Both the position numbers and the translations under genes were made by a program. The notes beneath the pieces were generated by a model. That model was not told the origin of the DNA. It did no database searches and was given only the letters and a program-made list of their open reading frames with translations. A DNA stretch of 64,000 nt from Raffaelea ambrosiae. Taxonomy: Eukaryota; Ascomycota; Sordariomycetes; Ophiostomatales; Ophiostomataceae. The stretch lies in the NCBI GenBank assembly GCA_002778195.1, contig PCDI01000007.1, forward strand, positions 467,735 through 531,734. The letters run 5' to 3'. Numbering within the stretch: the first letter of the stretch is position 1; each line of letters starts with the position of its first letter. This document shows, piece by piece, positions 58,515-64,000 of this stretch.

Positions 58515-61500
58515 TTGTCAGTCATCTGTCCATTGATTCGGGTTCGGGCTATCCTTGGGGGCTGTTTGTTCTCTTGTCCGGCTGGTCGTTGCCGTTCTGT
58601 TCTGTCTCCCTTTTCTGCTTTGTCCCTTTTTTTCGGACCGCCTCTTCTGTGCCTGATTTTTTCTGCGGGTCCCGATTGTGCCTCTCCTTCTTTCTTCTCC
58701 TATTCGGTGTGCCTTTCGGTCCCTGGAACGGGCTTTCTCCTTGATTATGCTGGGTGGCTAAACTCACGAGAACGACATGACAGGCAATGTGTCAGGACTT
58801 GTTGGCTGCAAAGAGCCAACAACGCAAACGAACGGAATGTCGAGCAGTCGGACAGCCGCGAGCGAGAGAAAGAGAATGGAAAAGGTTCGTTTATTCGAAG
58901 CTCGGGTCGCAAAGATGGGCCGCCGGGTAAAAAAAAACCAGAAGCGAACGGTGGAAGCGAGAGGTGCGTTCGGCGGGCGTGGACGCGGCAAGAAGTCGTC
59001 TGGATATCTCTGCTCGCCTAATACGGGCTGACGAGCCAAGGAGGCGTTGGAGTAAGCTGCGCTTTGCTGCAGGCCGAGAGAGAGGGTGTGGGGGTTGTTG
59101 GAATGCAACGAGCGCGCGATACACACAAAAATAGAGGAAGAAGAAGGGAAAAGAAAGAGAAAGGGACAAAGGGAAAGTAGAGTTTTAGGGAGAGGAGGGG
59201 AGAGGAGAGGCGTGGTGTGGTTCGAGGCAGGAAAAAGAGCGAAATGGAGATGCTAGAGAGCAGTAGCAGCAAAAGCAGCATAAATGGGAAAAAGGAGATG
59301 CGGAATAAAAGCAAATCAAAAACAAGGTTGCCCCTTTCGTGGTCGTGGGGCGGGCGCAAGAGGAAGGCGCGACGCAGGCCGCAGGGTGGGATTGGGTGGT
59401 TTGGGTGGCACGCAGAGTCTTTGGCCGGCGCTGTGGCACTAATTTTTAGGGGTAATTTTTATTTATTTACAAACTAAATGTTGGGCTGGTTGGCCTGCGT
59501 TTGCCTGCAGCGGCACACTGTAGCGGGGTGCCAGGGCACTGTTTGCATGCACCGTGGCGCTCTGTGGATGTGAAAGGGGGGCTCCCAGAACCATCTTACT
59601 GGTCAACTAAGGTACTTTGTACTACTTTGTATGCGCTACGAGTATTATGTATCTCCCAGAAGCGAACCAACGCGCTGGAACATCGCCGGCAAGCCTCTTT
59701 TGGTGCCAGCAGCCGCGCGTTCAGTGGAACGGCCGGCGGGCTACACTGCTAATAGTTACGAGCCGCACCTGGATTCTATACGATGCAGTGCCGACGTCGA
59801 ATAGCGCGTTGGCGTGAAGCAAGACACGAGCAGCTGTATTGCATGAGGATGCTGTCGTGTGGGTTAAGTAAGCATTTGGTGGACGGCACAGCAATGTGGG
59901 ATACTAGCCAGTAGTTAATACTACACCGTATGTATGTGTAAGACACGGGGAGGTAAAACAACCAAAAAGGGAAGTACGGGAACACAGAGGGCGATCCTGA
60001 GCAACAGCCAAACGAGGCCAGATCAGAGCACATCAGTCAGGACTCCAGGGCATGGCCAGGACACGGCCAGCATACGCAAAGAACGAGTGCCCTGGGGCTG
60101 GCCACGGTGATCGCGCTGATCTGCACGCGAGATGGAATCAGACAATGAGAGAGAGAAAAAAAAAACAATAAAAAAGAAGAAGCGGTCGAGCTTATGGTGC
60201 CTCTCACCTAAGTGACTTTTTGCTGTTTAGAATTCTACCCACTTGGCCTGTGGGCAAGCCCCATCTTTCTCCAGCTGGACGTTGGCCAAGACCGTCTGGA
60301 CTGGGCCAAATAAGCAGGCACGGCCGGTCTGTTTTAGGGGGTGCTGTTTCGCCGCGCGGATGGTGCAGCGCAATCAAAGGGCATAGTCCTGCTCATCAAA
60401 GAGAGATAACGCCATGCGCAGAGTCGATAAATATAGACACATCGGACGAACCAGCAAGTTGGTGCTGCCCCAGAGTACCCTACACCGTACGAGTGCACCG
60501 TAGCATCTTGGGACATCGTGCATGCAGGCCTTTTCTCTGTGCTGGCACCTTCCGTGGCCCGTCTGCACATCTGTGTGGCACGTGCCCGGTACGCCTGCCT
60601 GCAATTTTGCTGTAAGATGCCGCTGAAAAAAAATACTCATATGCATCGCAACTTGATCCCGGCAAGGAAGGAGCCACCGCGGATGCATGCAACAGCAAAA
60701 GGAGAGACGATCCGAAAGGAGGGATGCATTCCTTTTTCTCTAGTGAGGCTCCTTCCTTGCCACGTTTTGCAGCTCTCGCCAGTACGAGCACACCACTGGA
60801 TCTTAGTTGATCCCATGGTGCGCTCTCGTGTTCTCGCCTAAAGATTTATTTATATATACATACATACATAGTATTTTTCTCCTGAACCTCAACGCTGAAT
60901 ATTACTCGGACTGCCAGGTGACGAATCCTGAGCAGACTAAAAACGCTCCTTCCCCCACTTGAAGAGGGGGAAAAAATCGAAGAAAAAAAAAGGAAGGAAC
61001 AGGAAGGAACCGGTTCGGTCTAAAAACGCCGGGCGAGACGTCTCCGAGGTGGACTAAGGAATAGAGGCAAAGAGATAGCGGCAAAAAGGCAAAGCAAAAC
61101 AAAAAATAGAAGAACAACAGCGAAAAAAAAAAGAGACCGCGAGCAACCACGAGAAACAAAGAACACCCAAACCAACACCAAAAGGCCAAAACAACGTCCA
61201 CACACAACACGGGCCTAACACAAAACGGTTCTCCTGCCCATCACCCCCTGTCCCTCACCGAAAGTAGAGGCTCCTCTCCGTTGCGAGCCAATCACTGGCC
61301 CTGTACCCCTTGCACCTACACTAATGCGGCCTCTAGAGGCCTCCCCCCTTTTCTCACAGGTTGCTTCTTTTTCTTTTTTTTCTTCTCCCTGTTCCCCTTT
61401 TGCCTCTATGGAGTAGGTATGGGCATCTATCTCTCTTAGAACGTGGCCCCCCCTTTTCCTTTCCAGGGCTCGCTTGCACGTCTGCTGCCTCCCTAGACCT

Positions 61501-62626
61501 TGCAAGGCCGTTACCACTCCTGGTATCTTGCAACAGTATTTCCACCTGTCTATGCACTGAAGAATGAGCATTGACTGTTCTTGGCCGCCGCCCGACGTGA
61601 GTGCGTTGGAGAAAAGGCGTTGTATGCCAACATGGGGAGTAGAAAGCAGTACGGTCTGCTGGCGCAGAGTACGAGTACGAGCATTCTTCTCCAGGTTTTC
61701 TCCCGACTCTGCTCGGTCCAGACGGTTACACTGCTACTTCTTCCGCACGCGCAAGTAGCACTCCTAGTGCACCGTATTCCTACCCTCTTTCAGCCCATCT
61801 GCAAGAGGATCGGGGCTTGCGGGCTCTACCGACGGCAAACTTGGCTTTTGCGGCCTGTGCTCTGATTTGTGATTTGCCGTTGTGTGATTTGGTGGTCGTC
61901 TTCTTTGTCTCAGCCTCTGTTCCATTTGTTGACATTGGCGTCTCTGCACGGCCTTGTCTTGCATTCGCAAGCCTCGTCACTGGCCGTGGGCGCACACATC
62001 TTCACCAGGCCTTTTTTTGGTGTCTTGCTCTGGCATGCCTTTGCCATGGAAACCGTTTGGACAGACACGTCACGTGGAGTACACCACCGCCACAACCACT
62101 ACAGATCGCGCCAACGAAGACGCGTCTTCTGTACCGGTACGTACTATACATAGTACGAGTAGGATGCAGCGCAAAAGCGAACTATTCCCAAGCAAGCCAA
62201 AAGTAAAGAAATAACGCGCGTGCATGTGTGTGTGTGTGTGTGTGCTTGCATGCAATCCAGCCAGATACAGCACCTCTTGTTTTGTCACTGATAAGGCTTC
62301 TATGGTAACCGGACAAAACGAGAAGCAGGTAAAGGACAAACAAGAAAAAAAGAGAACTAATACATAGTAAGAAACTCCAGCAAAGATAAAAGGGGCCTTC
62401 TCGTAGACCTAGACCCTCGACCCTTGACCATTGGGCTGGCCACAGGACCTATCAACAGCCGCCACACCAGTTTTAGGTGCAGCCAGAACAAGGCGGCGGC
62501 CTGCTTCTACACCCATACGAGTACACCCCATACACATACCAAGGTACATAAAGAGGTAGCATCTCCTCAGCAACCCCTCCTCCTCTCATGGCCGCCCGGT
62601 ATCCTCCTACGAGTATGTACGCGCAG
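58515..62626. other. Upstream region of knr4/smi1 and 3' flank of sec8
   Basis: About 4.1 kb without a supported gene. The first 900 bp are C/T-rich on the minus strand and likely hold the knr4/smi1 leader; a GTGAGT donor near 58768 hints at a leader intron. Motif-like sequence occurs at 59605-59650 and 62137-62160 (GTACTATACATAGTAC). A TG dinucleotide run lies near 62226-62244. The rest, 59.8-62 kb, shows nothing recognisable. Confidence 0.65.
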
Positions 62627-64000
62627 TTACATCTGCCACAGGTGCTCGCCCAGCTCCATCAGCTTCTCGCCCATCTGCCGCCGCGCCGCGTTCTCAATGC
62701 CGCGCTCCGGGTTGGCCAGCTGCTCCGAGTAGTACAGCTCAATCAGCTCCTTCAGCTCGTCGTACGAGAACATGTCCGCCTCGTCCTCGACACCGCCCAG
62801 GTCGCTGCTGCTGCGCCCGCTGGTGGTGGCGGTGGTGACGTCCTTGCTCTCGTTGTTGTTCTCGTCGTTTTCGTTGTTTTCGCTGTGTTCGCCGTTTAAG
62901 TTGCCCGCTGCTGGACCGGATTCCCCGTCTGCCTGCGGCTTTCCTGCTCCTGCACCACCGCCTCCTCCCCTCCTCTCTTTGCACTCCATCGCCTTGGCCA
63001 CAATCGCGTCCGGCCCTTGGTCGAAGAGTGCGTAGTAGTTGGCCGCCCGCGCCAGGTCCACCCCCTCCTCCACGTTCTTCAGGTTCTGCTGCAGCACCAG
63101 GATGTTGAGCTGCATCCGCCCGCAGCCCTTGCTGTTCATCGGCGTCACCATGCGTGCGTTGCCCACCAGGTACGCGTTGATCAGCCGGCCCAGGCCGCTG
63201 CGCACAAAGTCCACCTCGCGCGGCCGCAGGTACCGCACCGTCGTCTCGTCGTACGCAATCAGCTCGCTGTTGAGCGCCAGGATCTGCGGGTCCGGCTCGT
63301 TGACGTCCTGGTCCAGCAAGTACGGCGCCGTCTCCGGCGACAGCGCCACGCCCAGCGAGTAGGCAATGCGGCTGCGCACCTCCAGGTGAAGCGTCAGCAG
63401 TGATGTCGCCGCCAGCTCTTCGTAGGATGACACAATACTGTCGAAAGATCTGTTTTTTTTTTAACTTTTGTTAGCATGAAGGGCAAAGGCCGAAAAAACC
63501 CAACTCCAAAACAGGGGTCTACTACGTACTGGACTGTCTCTTGCGTCATGGGCAGATACACCGGCCCGTCGTCTGCTGCCGCCACCTTGTTCGGGTCGTT
63601 CAGCAGCGTCCACCGCCGCTTGTCCGGCTTCGACAGGGACGACCCCGACGTGCCCGACCGCGAAGACGTCTCCGCGCCCTGCTGCGTAATGTGCCGCAGG
63701 CCCTGCATCTTGACCGCCAGCCATTTCATGCTCGTATACAGCAGGCACAGCGACGTCACCGTGTCTCGGTCCGAAATGATATCGCTCATGTCGAGGCGCC
63801 GGCCGCCCTCGCTCGCGCGCGCAATCAGCAGGTTGACCTCTTTCTTGAGCAGCTTCTGTTTCTGGGTGAAGGCGACGTCGTCGTCGACAGACGCCGCCTG
63901 GATATACGCCGCCGTGCCCGAGGCCAGCTTCTTTTGCTGGTCCTGCTGCTGCGCTGCCTGCTCGTCCATCGCCCACAGCTGCTTGGCCGTGGCCGCCACG
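62627..64000 (-). CDS. sec8: Exocyst subunit Sec8, C-terminal part (cut by window end)
   Basis: The last 430 residues of Sec8, a subunit of the exocyst tethering complex that brings secretory vesicles to growth sites. Exons seen are 64000-63530 (open at the window edge) and 63449-62627. The 80-nt intron (GTACGT to ACAG) rejoins ETVQ to SFDSIVSSYEEL. The block LNSELIAYDETTVRYLRPREVDFVRSGLGRLI with the later QLNILVLQQNLKNVEEGVDLARAANYYALFDQGPD is the conserved Sec8 C-terminal helical region. Between it and the end, about 50 residues are Gly/Asn/Ser-rich low complexity, after which a helical tail ends in GEHLWQM. The N-terminal exocyst domain lies outside the window. Confidence 0.94.

Overview
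The window is nuclear DNA of a filamentous ascomycete, most likely a Sordariomycete. The reasons are short GT-AG introns (about 50-150 nt), GC-rich codon use, pyrimidine-rich leaders, and the gene set itself: ornithine decarboxylase, Cyk3, a Sid1/SepL-type kinase, Rai1, a Ubc6-type E2, a Pfa3-type DHHC enzyme, PLC1, Vps68, Knr4/Smi1 and Sec8. The order cannot be fixed from sequence alone. No prokaryotic operons, CRISPR arrays or intact transposons were seen.

Layout. 1-28 kb is a normally packed block. It holds spe-1 (ODC, +), cyk3 (-), a GCK-family kinase (+), rai1 (-), a ubc6-like E2 (-), a C2H2 zinc-finger gene (+), a pfa3-like palmitoyltransferase (+) and plc1 (-). About 28.3-52.6 kb is a roughly 24-kb stretch with no protein gene I can support. 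It is not uniformly AT-rich. It carries tandem repeats, homopolymer tracts, hairpins and scattered copies of two short motifs. A tRNA-Glu(CTC) at 52.6 kb ends it. 53-64 kb is genic again: vps68-like (-), knr4/smi1 (-) and the 3' part of sec8 (-), cut by the window end. A 105-base N gap lies just beyond the vps68 stop codon.

Shared roles. Several genes belong to polarised growth and septation: Cyk3, the GCK kinase, Knr4/Smi1, Sec8 and PLC1. Others serve membrane traffic or lipid modification (Pfa3, Vps68, Ubc6), RNA 5'-end quality control (Rai1) and polyamine synthesis (ODC). cyk3 and the kinase are head to head over 2.2 kb, so shared control is possible but unproven. Nothing resembles a biosynthetic or defence cluster.

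Most notable observations: rai1 has eight predicted exons, one of only 8 nt. GTACTATGTAC and GTAAGATAC recur in intergenic DNA well above chance. Cyk3 appears to keep a full Cys-His-Asp triad. The 24-kb gene-free interval has no evident cause. Exon borders were placed by hand from splice signals and reading frame; transcript data would be decisive.
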